Positions 9,008 through 18,620 of a stretch of DNA of 64,000 bases are shown in pieces. Origin of the DNA: SZUA-152 sp964401355 (GTDB lineage Bacteria > Pseudomonadota > Gammaproteobacteria > SZUA-152); assembly GCA_964401355.1 (NCBI GenBank), contig CAYNYJ010000003.1:1-64000 (forward strand), written 5' to 3'. Position numbers and translations under genes: made by a program. How positions within the stretch are numbered: the first letter of the stretch is position 1; every line of letters begins with the position of its first letter. Below the pieces are notes generated by a model, which did not search any database, had not been told where the DNA came from, and saw nothing but the letters and a program-made list of their open reading frames with translations.

Positions 9008-11911
9008 ATGGTTATAAATATAAAGCACATTGTATTATTATTTTCGGTACTTGTCGGCACAGCCTCTAATTTCAGTTTTGCCGCCCTCACACAAGACCCA
9101 TCGTTGAACTGGAAAACACTCTACACCGAGCATTTCGAGATCCACTTTCATGAAGGTGAAACGCCCTTGGCAAAACGAGTGGGCAACATTGCCGAATCGG
9201 TACACACCCGGCTCACCAGCAGCTTGAACTGGACACCACGTCAGCGCACGCAAATCATACTGACCGACCGTTTTGATTTTGCCAATGGCTCAGCTACCCC
9301 CATCCCCCGCAACGAAATGCGTCTACTGGTCACGCCCCCTGCCAGCAACAGCGTGATCGCCGACCATGATGACTGGCTGGAGTTGCTCATCATTCATGAA
9401 TACACCCATATTCTGCATCTCGACAAAGTCAGTGGCCTGCCCGCTATGCTGCGCACACTGTTTGGCCGCAACCTGCTGCTGTTTCCTAACCTGTTGCAGC
9501 CTCCCTGGCTCATCGAGGGTCTGGCGACCTACCAGGAAACGAATACAAAAACGGGCATCGGCCGCGGACAAAGCAGGCAGTTTCGCGGCCTGATGCGACA
9601 GGAAGTCGTCTCCGGCATCAAACCCCTGCACCAGGTCAACCAGCCATTAACCAGCTGGCCACTGAACACCGTGCGTTATCTCTACGGCGTGTATTTTTAT
9701 CAGTTTATGGCAGAACGTTACGGCGCAGATAAAATCACCGAACTGGTGGAACAATACAGCAACAACCTGCTGCCCTTCGCCATTAACCGCAACAGCAAGC
9801 GTGTTCTGGGCAAAAACATGACGGATCTGTGGCAGGAATTTAACGATTATTTAAAGAAAGAATTTTCTCCTGAGATTAAACGCATTCAGGACGCCGGTGA
9901 AGTTTCGGGTCAACAACTGACACACACGGGTTATTTCACACGCTCACCGCAGCTGGCCGCCAATGGCGATATTTACTACCTGCAAAATGACCTGCAATCC
10001 GAGCCACGGCTTATGGTGCTCCGGCACCAAAACACTCAGACAGAAATCCTTGCCGAGGTACGTGGAAGCCGTTTTGATTTGCATCCCACTGCCGGCATCG
10101 TGGGTGCAGAAATCAACGCCATCAACACCACCAACCTGTTTTCAGACCTTTATCACATCGACCTCAGCACGGGTAACAAAACGGCATTGACCCAAGGTGC
10201 ACGTTACCTGTACGCGACCTGGAGCCCGGATGGCCAGGAAATTATCGCGGTACACAATCAGCTGGGGCAACATGCCCTGCATCGACTGGATGCCCACGGC
10301 ACTAAAATGGAAACCCTCTGGCAGGGTACGGACTTCACGGCTATTAGCGCCATTGACTGGTCTCCCGATGGCCGCACACTGATAATGTCGGTGTGGCGCC
10401 CCGCAAGCCTGTGGAACCTCGAGCGCTTTGATATTCATAGCCGCCAATGGACGCGACTCAGCCACAGCGAAAATATCGAAACCAGCCCACGTTTTAACAG
10501 CAACGGAACCGCCATTATTTTCAGCGCCGACTATGACGGCGTATTTAATATTTACCGGCAAACACTGGACAGTGGCAAGCTGGAAAAAATCACCCACCTC
10601 ATCGGTGAAGCCCGTTCCCCGGCACTCCGCCGCACGGCATCTGGCGAGCAACTGGTTTACATCGGCCTGGGTGAAAACGGATACGACCTGTTTCAAATTC
10701 CACACATCAAACCACTTGTCGTCCTGAAAACTTTTGATGCGGCGGCAGCCACCAAACCAAATATCCAACCACACATTGAGGCTCATGCCCAGCAACAGCC
10801 CGACACGCAAGCGAGCATCATTGAGCCATACAATGCCTTGTCACGCATCACACCCACCTCCTGGTTTCCCTACTTCCAGTTTGATGATGTGCGCAGTGAA
10901 ATCGGCCTCACCACCTTCGGCGCCGACCCACTGCGGCGACATTCTTACAATGCCTTGCTGGGATATGATACCGACCAACAATGGTTCGCCGGGCGCTTCA
11001 ATTATATTTATGACCGCTGGAACCCCACCCTTAAATTTTCCTTTCATCGACAAATACTGGCCTTTTTGGACAACAGCAGAGAAGTGCAGCGTTACCGAAA
11101 TTCAGACACTCTTTCCGCAGAAGCCGTCTGGCCTTTTTTTCGTTATGAGCAACAGTGGTTATTACATGCCGGGCTGATCAACGAATCGGAATCTGATAAA
11201 AGAATCCTTTCCAGCTTTGGCCCGCTACAAACTTTTTATGATCGCATTACCGGGCTCGCCGTGAGTTACAACTCAGCCCGCCGCTATACGCGCTCCATCA
11301 GCCCCAGTTACGGCCGACAATTTCGATTGATAGCGGAAGACAATGAGATTCTTGACAGTGATTTTAGCGGCCAGGTCTACACCCTCGACTGGCGGGAGCT
11401 GATCGATCTGCCCGGGCAACACGTCTTCGCCGCTCGCACCGTTGTCGGTTGGGGGACGGACAGTCCACGCGCATTCCGCCTCGGCGGCACCTTGGAGACC
11501 AGCGTACCGCCTTCGCCACAAGCTGCCGCTCGCGCAGTCACCCAGAATATTTTCGGCCAACGTCGTTACCCATTACACGGTTATAAAGAAGGCCGTGCCG
11601 ATTTGCGCGGCCGGCGCATGGTACTGATCGAAGCGGAATGGCGTTTCCCCATTGCATTGATTGAACGTGGCTTCATGGCACCACCCATCGGTCTGCATCA
11701 AATCCACGGCAAACTGCGTTACAACTGGGGGGAAAGCTGGAATCAAAACGACATATTACCGGTACTGCGCCGCGGTGCCGGTATCGAAATCACCGCCGAA
11801 CTGGTAATCGGATACGGGTTGCCCATGAACCTGCGCATTGGTTACGCCCAGGGTTTTGATCAAGGCGGTGAAGAGCAAGCTTATATCGAAGCCCGCATAC
11901 CCTTCATTTAA
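9008..11911 (+). CDS. Secreted protein with MA-type peptidase motif, beta-propeller and outer-membrane barrel
   Basis: The 967-residue product has a signal peptide (cleavage near FSFAA, residue 26). A gluzincin-like zinc motif HEYTH lies at 130-134, with a likely third ligand in WLIEGLATYQE near 170. Repeats of the TolB/PD40 type follow (YATWSPDGQEI and IDWSPDGRTLIMS, residues 390-470). The C-terminal 330 residues alternate aromatic strands like a surface-antigen/Omp85-type barrel and end in ARIPFI. This suggests an outer-membrane-anchored protease-like protein. Zinc binding is inferred from the motif only. The stop codon overlaps the edge of a MITE-like element. Confidence 0.75.
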   Translation: MVINIKHIVLLFSVLVGTASNFSFAALTQDPSLNWKTLYTEHFEIHFHEGETPLAKRVGNIAESVHTRLTSSLNWTPRQRTQIILTDRFDFANGSATPIPRNEMRLLVTPPASNSVIADHDDWLELLIIHEYTHILHLDKVSGLPAMLRTLFGRNLLLFPNLLQPPWLIEGLATYQETNTKTGIGRGQSRQFRGLMRQEVVSGIKPLHQVNQPLTSWPLNTVRYLYGVYFYQFMAERYGADKITELVEQYSNNLLPFAINRNSKRVLGKNMTDLWQEFNDYLKKEFSPEIKRIQDAGEVSGQQLTHTGYFTRSPQLAANGDIYYLQNDLQSEPRLMVLRHQNTQTEILAEVRGSRFDLHPTAGIVGAEINAINTTNLFSDLYHIDLSTGNKTALTQGARYLYATWSPDGQEIIAVHNQLGQHALHRLDAHGTKMETLWQGTDFTAISAIDWSPDGRTLIMSVWRPASLWNLERFDIHSRQWTRLSHSENIETSPRFNSNGTAIIFSADYDGVFNIYRQTLDSGKLEKITHLIGEARSPALRRTASGEQLVYIGLGENGYDLFQIPHIKPLVVLKTFDAAAATKPNIQPHIEAHAQQQPDTQASIIEPYNALSRITPTSWFPYFQFDDVRSEIGLTTFGADPLRRHSYNALLGYDTDQQWFAGRFNYIYDRWNPTLKFSFHRQILAFLDNSREVQRYRNSDTLSAEAVWPFFRYEQQWLLHAGLINESESDKRILSSFGPLQTFYDRITGLAVSYNSARRYTRSISPSYGRQFRLIAEDNEILDSDFSGQVYTLDWRELIDLPGQHVFAARTVVGWGTDSPRAFRLGGTLETSVPPSPQAAARAVTQNIFGQRRYPLHGYKEGRADLRGRRMVLIEAEWRFPIALIERGFMAPPIGLHQIHGKLRYNWGESWNQNDILPVLRRGAGIEITAELVIGYGLPMNLRIGYAQGFDQGGEEQAYIEARIPFI

Positions 11912-12055
11912 GGAACCTCTGATTTATTCTGGACGAAGTAGGTTGTGATCTGAAATGTTCAGATTCACCACCAAAAGTAGGCGCTTTAGGCGACGCAGAA
12001 GCTGGATATTTCAGGCACAAGGTACGAGTTCATGAATAGATCAGAGATTCCTTAA
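11910..12055. mobile_element. MITE-like element with AAGGAACCTCTGATT ends, long form
   Basis: The ends AAGGAACCTCTGATTTA (11910-11926) and, on the other strand, AAGGAATCTCTGATCTA (12054-12038) match at 15 of 17 positions and enclose about 110 bases without a gene. The same terminal sequence borders a 64-bp element at 31482-31545. The left end supplies part of the TAA stop of the preceding gene. Confidence 0.7.
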
Positions 12056-12062
12056 AACGGCA

Positions 12063-12542
12063 TCAGGTCGAGGCTTTTGTACAACCACTGAGGCGTAATT
12101 GAGGCGGATTAAAACTGAAGGTGAAATCACCGGCCTTGCGTAAGGCGTTCAAACCCAGAATATGGCGGGTATTGCCGGGAAATACCGCGGCCTCCACAGC
12201 GTGCAGTACACAGTCTGCCCCCAGCCGTACATAGGCAATCCGGTAAACCGGATAAACGTTGCGCTGACCGTTGGCCAATATCCCGGTCAGTGGTTTGACG
12301 TAAGTCACTTCCCCTTTTTCACGCAAGATGGCCAGGGTGTGTTGGTTGATGGTCATGTAGCCGGAGCCGGTATCGAGCATAAACTCTGTCACAGCCAAAC
12401 CGCGAATACTGCCCTTAATGTAAAAGGTATTGGCGCTCTTATCGTGCATGGGAATGGGCTCTGCCAGCAACATCTGTATCGGCGCAAGCATCAACAGCAC
12501 TTGGCCTTTATTTCTTACCCCGTTTAACGTCCAGACCGACAA
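12063..12542 (-). CDS. Retropepsin-like aspartic protease
   Basis: This 159-residue single-domain protein of the clan AA type has a hydrophobic N-terminal segment (LLMLAPIQMLLAEP). The catalytic triad motif FMLDTGSGYMTI, with Asp-Thr-Gly, lies near residue 57. A hydrophobic strand and a C-terminal HILGLNALRK, matching the LG-N-L flap/helix motif of bacterial retropepsins, lies near 129-138. It is probably exported or membrane-tethered and active as a dimer. The substrate is unknown. It is separated from ptsP by 66 bases on the same strand. Confidence 0.75.
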   Translation of the reverse strand: MSVWTLNGVRNKGQVLLMLAPIQMLLAEPIPMHDKSANTFYIKGSIRGLAVTEFMLDTGSGYMTINQHTLAILREKGEVTYVKPLTGILANGQRNVYPVYRIAYVRLGADCVLHAVEAAVFPGNTRHILGLNALRKAGDFTFSFNPPQLRLSGCTKAST

Positions 12543-12608
12543 TTCTTTGAATGAAAAGTCGTGTTTTACCCAGCAAATCCCGAGATTACCCAGCAGGCTT
12601 GCAAACCT

Positions 12609-14882
12609 TCAGCGGCCCGCGCGCACCAGCCCCCCCAAACCCGCATCTTCCAACGCTGCGTTAAGGAAATTACGAATCAAGTGTGCATACTCAAAGGTCA
12701 GCGCCTCTTTCAATAACATCTGCGCCTTACGTTGGCTAAAGGTACGAATCACCCATTTCACACGCGGCAAATTTGCGGCACTCATGCTGAGGTTGTCGAT
12801 GCCCATACCCAATAAAAGAATCGCGGCGGCCGGATCACCTGCCATTTCTCCACACACGCCAACGGTCGTTTTTTCTTCCTTGGCACCGTCCACAATTTGT
12901 TGCAAAGCACGCAACACAGCAGGGTGTAATGAATCATATAAATTGGCAACGCGGGCATTGTTACGATCGACCGCTAATAAATATTGTGTCAGATCATTGG
13001 TACCCACGGAAATAAAGTTAACGCGACGCGCCAACTCACGAACCTGATACACCGCAGAAGGCACTTCTATCATCACCCCAACATGCGGCATGCTGATACT
13101 AACACCACTGTCAATCAGTTCGTGATATGCGCGCCGCAACAATCGCAAGGCATCGTCCACTTCGGCAACGTTGTTGATCATCGGGAACAATATATTCATA
13201 TTATTCAGGCCGACACTGGCGCGTAGCATGGCGCGCAATTGCAGCATAAAAATTTCCGGGTGGTCAAGACTGATGCGTATGCCGCGCCAGCCCAGAAACG
13301 GATTATCTTCCTCAATAGGAAAATACGGAAGGGTTTTATCGCCGCCGATATCCAGTGTGCGCAGCGTCACGGGCGCGGGCGCAAATGACTTCAGCACCTG
13401 CCGGTAAATTTGCGTCTGTTCATCTTCACCCGGAAAACAGTCACGCATCATAAACGGAAATTCAGTGCGGTACAGGCCCACGCCCTCTGCACCACTTTTG
13501 CGTGATGGCGTTACGTCAGCCAACAGACCACTGTTAATGTAAAGAGGAATGCCGACATTATCCGGCGTTATTGCCGGCAGATCACGCAGTTCCCGTAATT
13601 CCTTAAACAGCTCGGCCTCTTCCCGCAATAAATGTTTGAACTCTTCACGAATAGTGCGAGAGGGATTGACGAACACACGTCCGGTGTATCCGTCGACAAT
13701 AATACTGCGCCCATCCATTCGGCTCACCGGCAAATCATCCACGCCCATCACCGCAGACACGCCCATGGCGCGCGCCAGTATCGCCACATGCGAAGTTTGT
13801 GAGCCACGTTTGGAAACCACCCCAACCAATCGTTTGATCGGGACTTCAGCCAACATGGATGCGGTAATTTCATCACCGACCAGCACTGTCCGGATCGGAA
13901 ATTTTTTCGGTTTTTGCGGTTCTTTGGAACGCAATTTTTCCAGAATTCGTCGCCCAAGATCACGCACATCGTCGGCACGCTCACGCAAATATGCATCTTC
14001 CATCGCATCGAAGGCATGTATGTGTTCGAGTATGGTTTCGCGCAGCGCACCAGAAGCCCAATTGCCCTTTTTGATACGGCGAATCACTTCACCGGTAATC
14101 GCATCGCCTTCGAGCATTAACAGATAAGCATCAAACAGTGCGCGATCTTCCACCGGCAGCACTTCTTTCATGCGCTCTAACATAGATTGGATGTCTTTGC
14201 GCACGTCAGCAACCGCTGTTTTGAACAAGCTTATTTCCTGCTTAACATCACCTGCGGAGCGATCCGGAATCGCCTCCAGATTCGCCAGGGCATAATTCAC
14301 TACTGCGGTGCCTATCGCCACACCGGGCGCTCCGGGCTGCCCGTTTAAAGGGGCGACGTCCCGCGCTCCGCGTCTATTATTATTCAATCCGTTGATGCCG
14401 CCACTGACTTCTGCATGCGCAATGGCACCGGCCAACTGCGCGGCAATAGTCACCAGAAAAGTAACTTTATCTTCACTAAAATGCACCTTGGAAAGACGCT
14501 GCACCACTAACACCCCTTGCAGCTGTCGATGGTGAATAATCGGCACCCCCAGAAAAGCGTGATAACGCTCCTCACCGGACTCGGGAAAATATTGATAGCG
14601 CGGATGGGTGGGTGCTTCGGCCAGGTTCACCGGCTCTTTCCGCTCACCAACCAGACCAATGAGCCCTTGGTCGACCTTCAGGCGCACCATGCCCACCGCC
14701 TCGTTATTCAGGCCATCCGTTGCCATCAACACATTTTCACAATGCACTTTATCGGTCAGGTAGATGGAACACACGTCTACTTCCATCGCCTTTTTTACAC
14801 GCAGCACAATGACGTCCAACGCCTGATCAAGATCCTTGGCGGCGGTGACTTCCTGCACGATGCGCCGCAGCGTATTCAGCAT
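12609..14882 (-). CDS. ptsP: Phosphoenolpyruvate-protein phosphotransferase PtsP (EI-Ntr)
   Basis: PtsP takes phosphate from PEP and passes it to NPr in the nitrogen PTS. The 757-residue protein has an N-terminal GAF domain (residues 15-155), the EI N-domain and swivelling domain with the phosphorylated histidine H365 in GSQTSHVAILAR, and the C-terminal PEP-binding barrel (LYRTEFPFM near 465, RTLDIGGDK near 512, GVCGEMAGDP near 690). rppH is upstream on the same strand, 199 bases away, a pairing common in gammaproteobacteria. That gap holds no gene. Confidence 0.95.
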   Translation of the reverse strand: MLNTLRRIVQEVTAAKDLDQALDVIVLRVKKAMEVDVCSIYLTDKVHCENVLMATDGLNNEAVGMVRLKVDQGLIGLVGERKEPVNLAEAPTHPRYQYFPESGEERYHAFLGVPIIHHRQLQGVLVVQRLSKVHFSEDKVTFLVTIAAQLAGAIAHAEVSGGINGLNNNRRGARDVAPLNGQPGAPGVAIGTAVVNYALANLEAIPDRSAGDVKQEISLFKTAVADVRKDIQSMLERMKEVLPVEDRALFDAYLLMLEGDAITGEVIRRIKKGNWASGALRETILEHIHAFDAMEDAYLRERADDVRDLGRRILEKLRSKEPQKPKKFPIRTVLVGDEITASMLAEVPIKRLVGVVSKRGSQTSHVAILARAMGVSAVMGVDDLPVSRMDGRSIIVDGYTGRVFVNPSRTIREEFKHLLREEAELFKELRELRDLPAITPDNVGIPLYINSGLLADVTPSRKSGAEGVGLYRTEFPFMMRDCFPGEDEQTQIYRQVLKSFAPAPVTLRTLDIGGDKTLPYFPIEEDNPFLGWRGIRISLDHPEIFMLQLRAMLRASVGLNNMNILFPMINNVAEVDDALRLLRRAYHELIDSGVSISMPHVGVMIEVPSAVYQVRELARRVNFISVGTNDLTQYLLAVDRNNARVANLYDSLHPAVLRALQQIVDGAKEEKTTVGVCGEMAGDPAAAILLLGMGIDNLSMSAANLPRVKWVIRTFSQRKAQMLLKEALTFEYAHLIRNFLNAALEDAGLGGLVRAGR

Positions 14883-15081
14883 GTATTATCCCTTGTTGTC
14901 ATCAATAAATGGTGCTAGAAACGATGGCGCTGCAAACAACATCCGACAACGCTAAAACCAAAAATGGCGCATCAACCAAGCCCCGAACTCACTGAGTGAA
15001 GTTTTACCCCATGTCCCCAGCCACAATGAACGCCACAAGCTTAGCTTAACCTGCAGAGTGGGCGATGCCCGCAGCCAACGA

Positions 15082-15615
15082 CTAGCGCTCGCCGGTTTGA
15101 TAAGATGCTGTTTGCCGCTCAATGGGCCTGGACGCATCCAGCATTGCATCCAGTAATGGCTGCAATTCTTGCAAGGCACTGTGATACACATCCCGTTTGA
15201 ATGACACCACCCCTTGCAGCGGGTACCAGTAGTCCACCCAACGCCAACCATCAAATTCGGGCTGATCACCGGCATCCAGCTGAACTTCGTCATCGTTGAC
15301 TATCAGCCGTAACAGGTACCACACCTGCTTCTGGCCAATGCACAGGGGCGTGGTTCCGTACCGCAGATAACGTTTGGGCAGATCGTATCGCAGCCAGTCC
15401 TGCGTCGAACCCAGCAACTCGACCTGGCTGGAGGTCAAACCAATTTCTTCGTGCAACTCCCGAAACAGGGCCTCCTTACGGGTCTCATGCGGCAGGATGC
15501 CGCCCTGGGGAAACTGCCAGGCATCTTGGCCAATACGACGCGCCCACAGCAACCGGCCCTGTGAATTACACAGGATCATACCCACATTTGCTCGGTATCC
15601 CTCAGCATCAATCAT
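15082..15615 (-). CDS. rppH: RNA pyrophosphohydrolase RppH
   Basis: RppH removes pyrophosphate from the 5' end of mRNA and so starts decay. The 177-residue product begins MIDAEGYRANVGMILCN, as in the family. It carries a complete Nudix box near residues 38-60: GGILPHE, then seven residues, then RELHEEIGL. The RYLRYG and W-F-D-W-R segments (FDGWRWVDYW) are also typical. It ends a little past the usual length. The divergent HAD gene starts 221 bases upstream. Confidence 0.95.
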   Translation of the reverse strand: MIDAEGYRANVGMILCNSQGRLLWARRIGQDAWQFPQGGILPHETRKEALFRELHEEIGLTSSQVELLGSTQDWLRYDLPKRYLRYGTTPLCIGQKQVWYLLRLIVNDDEVQLDAGDQPEFDGWRWVDYWYPLQGVVSFKRDVYHSALQELQPLLDAMLDASRPIERQTASYQTGER

Positions 15616-15836
15616 AGTTCAAACTTAACCCAATCCTTAATCAAGCCTTGATTCAACTCTTAGCTCAACCACAGTTCAATCAAAGACTTATCGTAAAAAA
15701 TTGCCTTGATTGTTCCACATTCGCCGCTCACCACGCAAGCGACGCCTGTTTCCCGCAAAGAAGCGCATTGGTTATGATGGCGTTCTGTTATCGTTCACAG
15801 CGTAATGCACACAACCCCATTCAAGAGATTCACATC

Positions 15837-16520
15837 ATGAGCCTGGCCATTTTTGATCTGGACAACACCCTGCTAGGGGACGACAGCGACTACCTGTGGG
15901 GCCAGTTTTTAGTGCAACAGGGCCTGGTGGACGGTGATTTTTACATGCGGGAAAACCAGCGGTTTTACCAGGATTACAAAACCGGCAATCTGGATATCCT
16001 CGAATTTCTAGCCTTCAGTCTGAAACCGCTCAGTGAGCATCCCCGTGAAAAACTCGACAATCTGCACCGGCAATTCATGCAAGAGGTGATCGGCCCAGTG
16101 ATGCTGCCCGCAGCCCAATTATTACTGGAAAAACACCGTACCCAGGGGGATACCTTGCTGATTATCACCGCCACCAACCGTTTCATCACGGGACCGATTG
16201 CTACGGCGCTGGAAGTGGAAAATCTTATCGCCACCGAACCGGAGATCATTGACGGCCGCTACACCGGTCGGGTCGACGGCACGCCCTGTTTTCAATCGGG
16301 AAAGGTGCAGCGGCTCGAAACTTGGCTCAACGCCCACCAGCAAAACCTCACCAACAGCTGTTTTTACAGTGATTCACACAACGACCTGCCACTACTGGAA
16401 CTCGTCACCCGGCCGGTCGCCGTGGATCCGGACGACACCCTCGCCGACCACGCCAACAGCAAGGGCTGGCCGATTATCAGTCTCAGGGGCAATGACAAAC
16501 AGCTGGCCACAAGGGACTAA
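15837..16520 (+). CDS. HAD superfamily IB hydrolase (phosphoserine-phosphatase-like)
   Basis: The protein of about 227 residues begins MSLAIFDLDNTLL, with nucleophile D7 and D9, followed by an alpha-helical cap (residues 15-85). Motif II (LIITATN, with threonine) is near 107, motif III lysine (SGKVQRL) near 155, and FYSDSHNDLPLLE near 178 supplies the acidic motif IV. This is subfamily IB, TIGR01490-like. Such enzymes cleave small phosphomonoesters; the substrate is not evident. I chose the ATG at 15837 because the domain begins there, although the frame is open for 63 more codons upstream. Confidence 0.88.
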   Translation: MSLAIFDLDNTLLGDDSDYLWGQFLVQQGLVDGDFYMRENQRFYQDYKTGNLDILEFLAFSLKPLSEHPREKLDNLHRQFMQEVIGPVMLPAAQLLLEKHRTQGDTLLIITATNRFITGPIATALEVENLIATEPEIIDGRYTGRVDGTPCFQSGKVQRLETWLNAHQQNLTNSCFYSDSHNDLPLLELVTRPVAVDPDDTLADHANSKGWPIISLRGNDKQLATRD

Positions 16521-17237
16521 TCACTTAGCTGCCCCAATCGGCACCACACCAGCTAGTTGAACCGAGGCCTGCCGCCCGGTTTGAGCGTCTTCAAACGTAT
16601 CCAGCCATTCTACCAATGGCGCCCAACGCGCACGATCTGATACCGTCCGGCTTTTTTCCAACTCATGCACCCCCAAACCCTGTTCAGAGGCACGAATATA
16701 ATTCTGACTATCGCGCAAGATGGCCACCAACGGCAATTTGAGGGTGGAGAGAAAACGTTCCAAATCTTGGAACGCCAAGGTGTTTTCCCTCACCCGGTTG
16801 GCTACCACGGCGAGCCGCACACCGCTGCTGCGAATCTTGCCCACCAGCAATAAATCCTGAATAAAATGCGCCGCAGCGTGGATATCGATGGGCGATGGCA
16901 ATACCGGCACCAAAATGGTGTCAACGCGTTGCACGTATTCCACCAGCCCCAAGCCCGAAACACCTGCGGGCACATCCATGATCACCCGTTCCGCCTCCAT
17001 GGGCAGGCGCATCTGAAAAGCGCGAGTCACGTCACGGCGGCGCTGAAAAGCGGCAATACCGTGAATCGCCGGGCGCTCAGCATCACGCAGACTCAACCAA
17101 CGCATACTGGAACCCTGCGGATCATAGTCCAGCAGCGCCGTAACGCGTCCCTGATCCGCATAATAGCTAGCCAAATTGGTGGCCAATGTGGTTTTGCCAC
17201 AGCCACCCTTGGCGTTGAGTACCAAAATACGATGCAT
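16521..17237 (-). CDS. ParA/MinD-family ATPase
   Basis: The 238-residue protein carries the deviant Walker A KGGCGKTTLATN at residues 10-21, DYDPQGSS near 38 and a Walker B-like VIMDVPAG near 86. These define the ParA/MinD/Mrp ATPases that position cargo on the nucleoid or membrane. No parB gene is adjacent, so an orphan role such as positioning of a polar structure is more likely than plasmid partition. Its stop abuts the convergent HAD gene end. Confidence 0.85.
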   Translation of the reverse strand: MHRILVLNAKGGCGKTTLATNLASYYADQGRVTALLDYDPQGSSMRWLSLRDAERPAIHGIAAFQRRRDVTRAFQMRLPMEAERVIMDVPAGVSGLGLVEYVQRVDTILVPVLPSPIDIHAAAHFIQDLLLVGKIRSSGVRLAVVANRVRENTLAFQDLERFLSTLKLPLVAILRDSQNYIRASEQGLGVHELEKSRTVSDRARWAPLVEWLDTFEDAQTGRQASVQLAGVVPIGAAK

Positions 17238-17351
17238 ACCTATTTATACGACATATCGCTGGTCAAAACCTGATAACTCCTTCTCAAAACCAACCGAGGC
17301 CACACAGAGCCAAAATCAGTCCCTGTGCCGGTGGTACCGTCCAAAATACGC

Positions 17352-17378
17352 TAAAGTCGGTCGGTGACTGTACGATAC
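17352..17378 (+). promoter_or_regulatory. Possible sigma-28 (FliA) promoter
   Basis: TAAAGTCG, an 11-base spacer, then TACGATAC. The -35-like TAAAG and the CGATA of the -10 fall at exactly the spacing of the flagellar sigma-28 consensus. The match in the -10 is partial. It lies 106 bases before the small gene at 17484. Confidence 0.45.
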
Positions 17379-17483
17379 AGACAATACCGTCCTTTACGTT
17401 TTTTCAGCCCTGGCTGATTAGAACGGAAAGAAGCTCGATAACCCACATACAACGTTAATCTGAGAGAATATGAGACAGATATC

Positions 17484-17729
17484 ATGAGCATCCCTGCCCT
17501 GAACGCCGGTATTAACGGGATCAATCAAGGCCTTCACAATTTGCGTCGTGATGCCGCCGCGGTTGCGCAGGCCGTTCGTGGCGACTCTAGTGCAACGACT
17601 GGCCCAGGCACAGACGTCACTTCAGCATTGGTCAATATGAAGCTGAACAGCTTGCAGGTTCAAGCCTCCGCCAAAGTCGTTGAAACCGTACACGAACTGC
17701 TCGGCAGCCTGTTAGACGTTACTGCCTGA
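17484..17729 (+). CDS. Small putative motility-associated protein (YjfB-like)
   Basis: This 81-residue protein has two helical halves, NGINQGLHNLRRDAAAVAQAV and, after a Gly/Thr linker, MKLNSLQVQASAKVVETVHELLGSLLDV (given here as landmarks LRRDAAAV and LQVQASAKV). The second half resembles the short YjfB-type putative motility proteins; the first resembles the N-terminal helix of flagellar axial proteins. I could not assign a firm family. The possible sigma-28 promoter upstream supports a flagellar link. Confidence 0.6.
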   Translation: MSIPALNAGINGINQGLHNLRRDAAAVAQAVRGDSSATTGPGTDVTSALVNMKLNSLQVQASAKVVETVHELLGSLLDVTA

Positions 17730-17762
17730 AGCGCTTTCACCCCCCCAAGCGCGCACAACACC

Positions 17763-18497
17763 ATGCAAATCCCTGCTGTTAACAGCGCAGCCATTTCCCC
17801 CCTCAATCCGACTGCGTTGAGTCCTAAGGCAAATTCCAACGCCCCGACGATCAAGGATCCTGCCATCGCCCCAAGCGCCGTCGACAAAGTAGGTGCCCCC
17901 ACCAGCACCGCCGACGCCACCAACACCAATAGCAGCGCAACCAGCAGCACGCCTGGCCGCAGCAACTCGTCCAATGGTACCCAACAGTTAACCGATGCCG
18001 ACCTGCGTCAGGTCGAACAATTACAGGTGCGTGATCGTGAAGTCCGCGCGCACGAGAGCGCACATAAGGCAGCCGCAGGTAACCTCGTCAAAGGAGGTGC
18101 CAACTACACCTATGAATCAGGCCCGGATGGACGACGCTATGCCGTCGGCGGTGAAGTCAGTATCGATACCGCCCCGGTGGCCAACGACCCGCAAGCCACC
18201 ATACAAAAGGCCCAAACGATCCGCGCCGCAGCACTGGCCCCGGCACAACCCTCCAGCACCGATCGTGCGGTGGCTGCCAAAGCCAGTCAGATCGAGTCCT
18301 CAGCACGGACAGAACTGTCCTCAGCCAAGGCCGAAGAATCTCAAATGAACCCGAAAGAAAACACAGAATTTTCAACAGTGCCAGACACAGAATCGCCAAC
18401 GGCCAAATCGAATACGGGAATCGACCGTTATCAGGACACGCTCAATCCACGTGCACCATCTGATCTGCTCGGCCAACTGTTAAACACCTCGGTTTAA
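17763..18497 (+). CDS. SprA-related putative metalloprotease
   Basis: The 244-residue protein has a low-complexity Ala/Ser/Thr/Pro N-terminus (residues 1-75). The conserved SprA-related domain follows: LTDADLRQVEQLQVRDREVRAHESAHKAAAG, whose HESAH at 97-101 is a zinc-protease HExxH motif, then YTYESGPDGRRYAVGGEVSID. The segment ending near 170 (QKAQTIRAAALAPAQPSS) is typical of the family called putative metalloprotease CJM1_0395. It begins 33 bases after the small motility-like gene and is probably co-transcribed with it. Confidence 0.8.
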   Translation: MQIPAVNSAAISPLNPTALSPKANSNAPTIKDPAIAPSAVDKVGAPTSTADATNTNSSATSSTPGRSNSSNGTQQLTDADLRQVEQLQVRDREVRAHESAHKAAAGNLVKGGANYTYESGPDGRRYAVGGEVSIDTAPVANDPQATIQKAQTIRAAALAPAQPSSTDRAVAAKASQIESSARTELSSAKAEESQMNPKENTEFSTVPDTESPTAKSNTGIDRYQDTLNPRAPSDLLGQLLNTSV

Positions 18498-18520
18498 AAC
18501 AAAGCAATCAAAAGAACCAC

Positions 18521-18595
18521 TCAGTGGCAGCCCTGTGCAAAGGGACAAGAAACCATTTCAGTGGCAGCCCTGTGCAAAGGGACAAGAAACCATTT
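18521..18595. repeat. 37-bp direct repeat, two copies
   Basis: Two adjacent identical 37-bp units start TCAGTGGCAGCCC and contain a weak CCCT/AGGG hairpin. They fill the space between the convergent ends of the SprA-related gene and the TonB-like gene. They may be a remnant of a longer array or serve as a terminator region; two units are too few to call a CRISPR array. Confidence 0.9.
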
Positions 18596-18620
18596 GCCGA
18601 TAAATAATCACAAACACAAT

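Noticed and set aside
15648..15836. 63 extra codons before the HAD hydrolase
   Set aside because: The HAD fold starts at MSLAIFDLDNT; the extension overlaps the divergent promoter region and has no similarity.
18521..18595. Mini CRISPR array
   Set aside because: The two 37-bp units are directly adjacent with no spacer between them.
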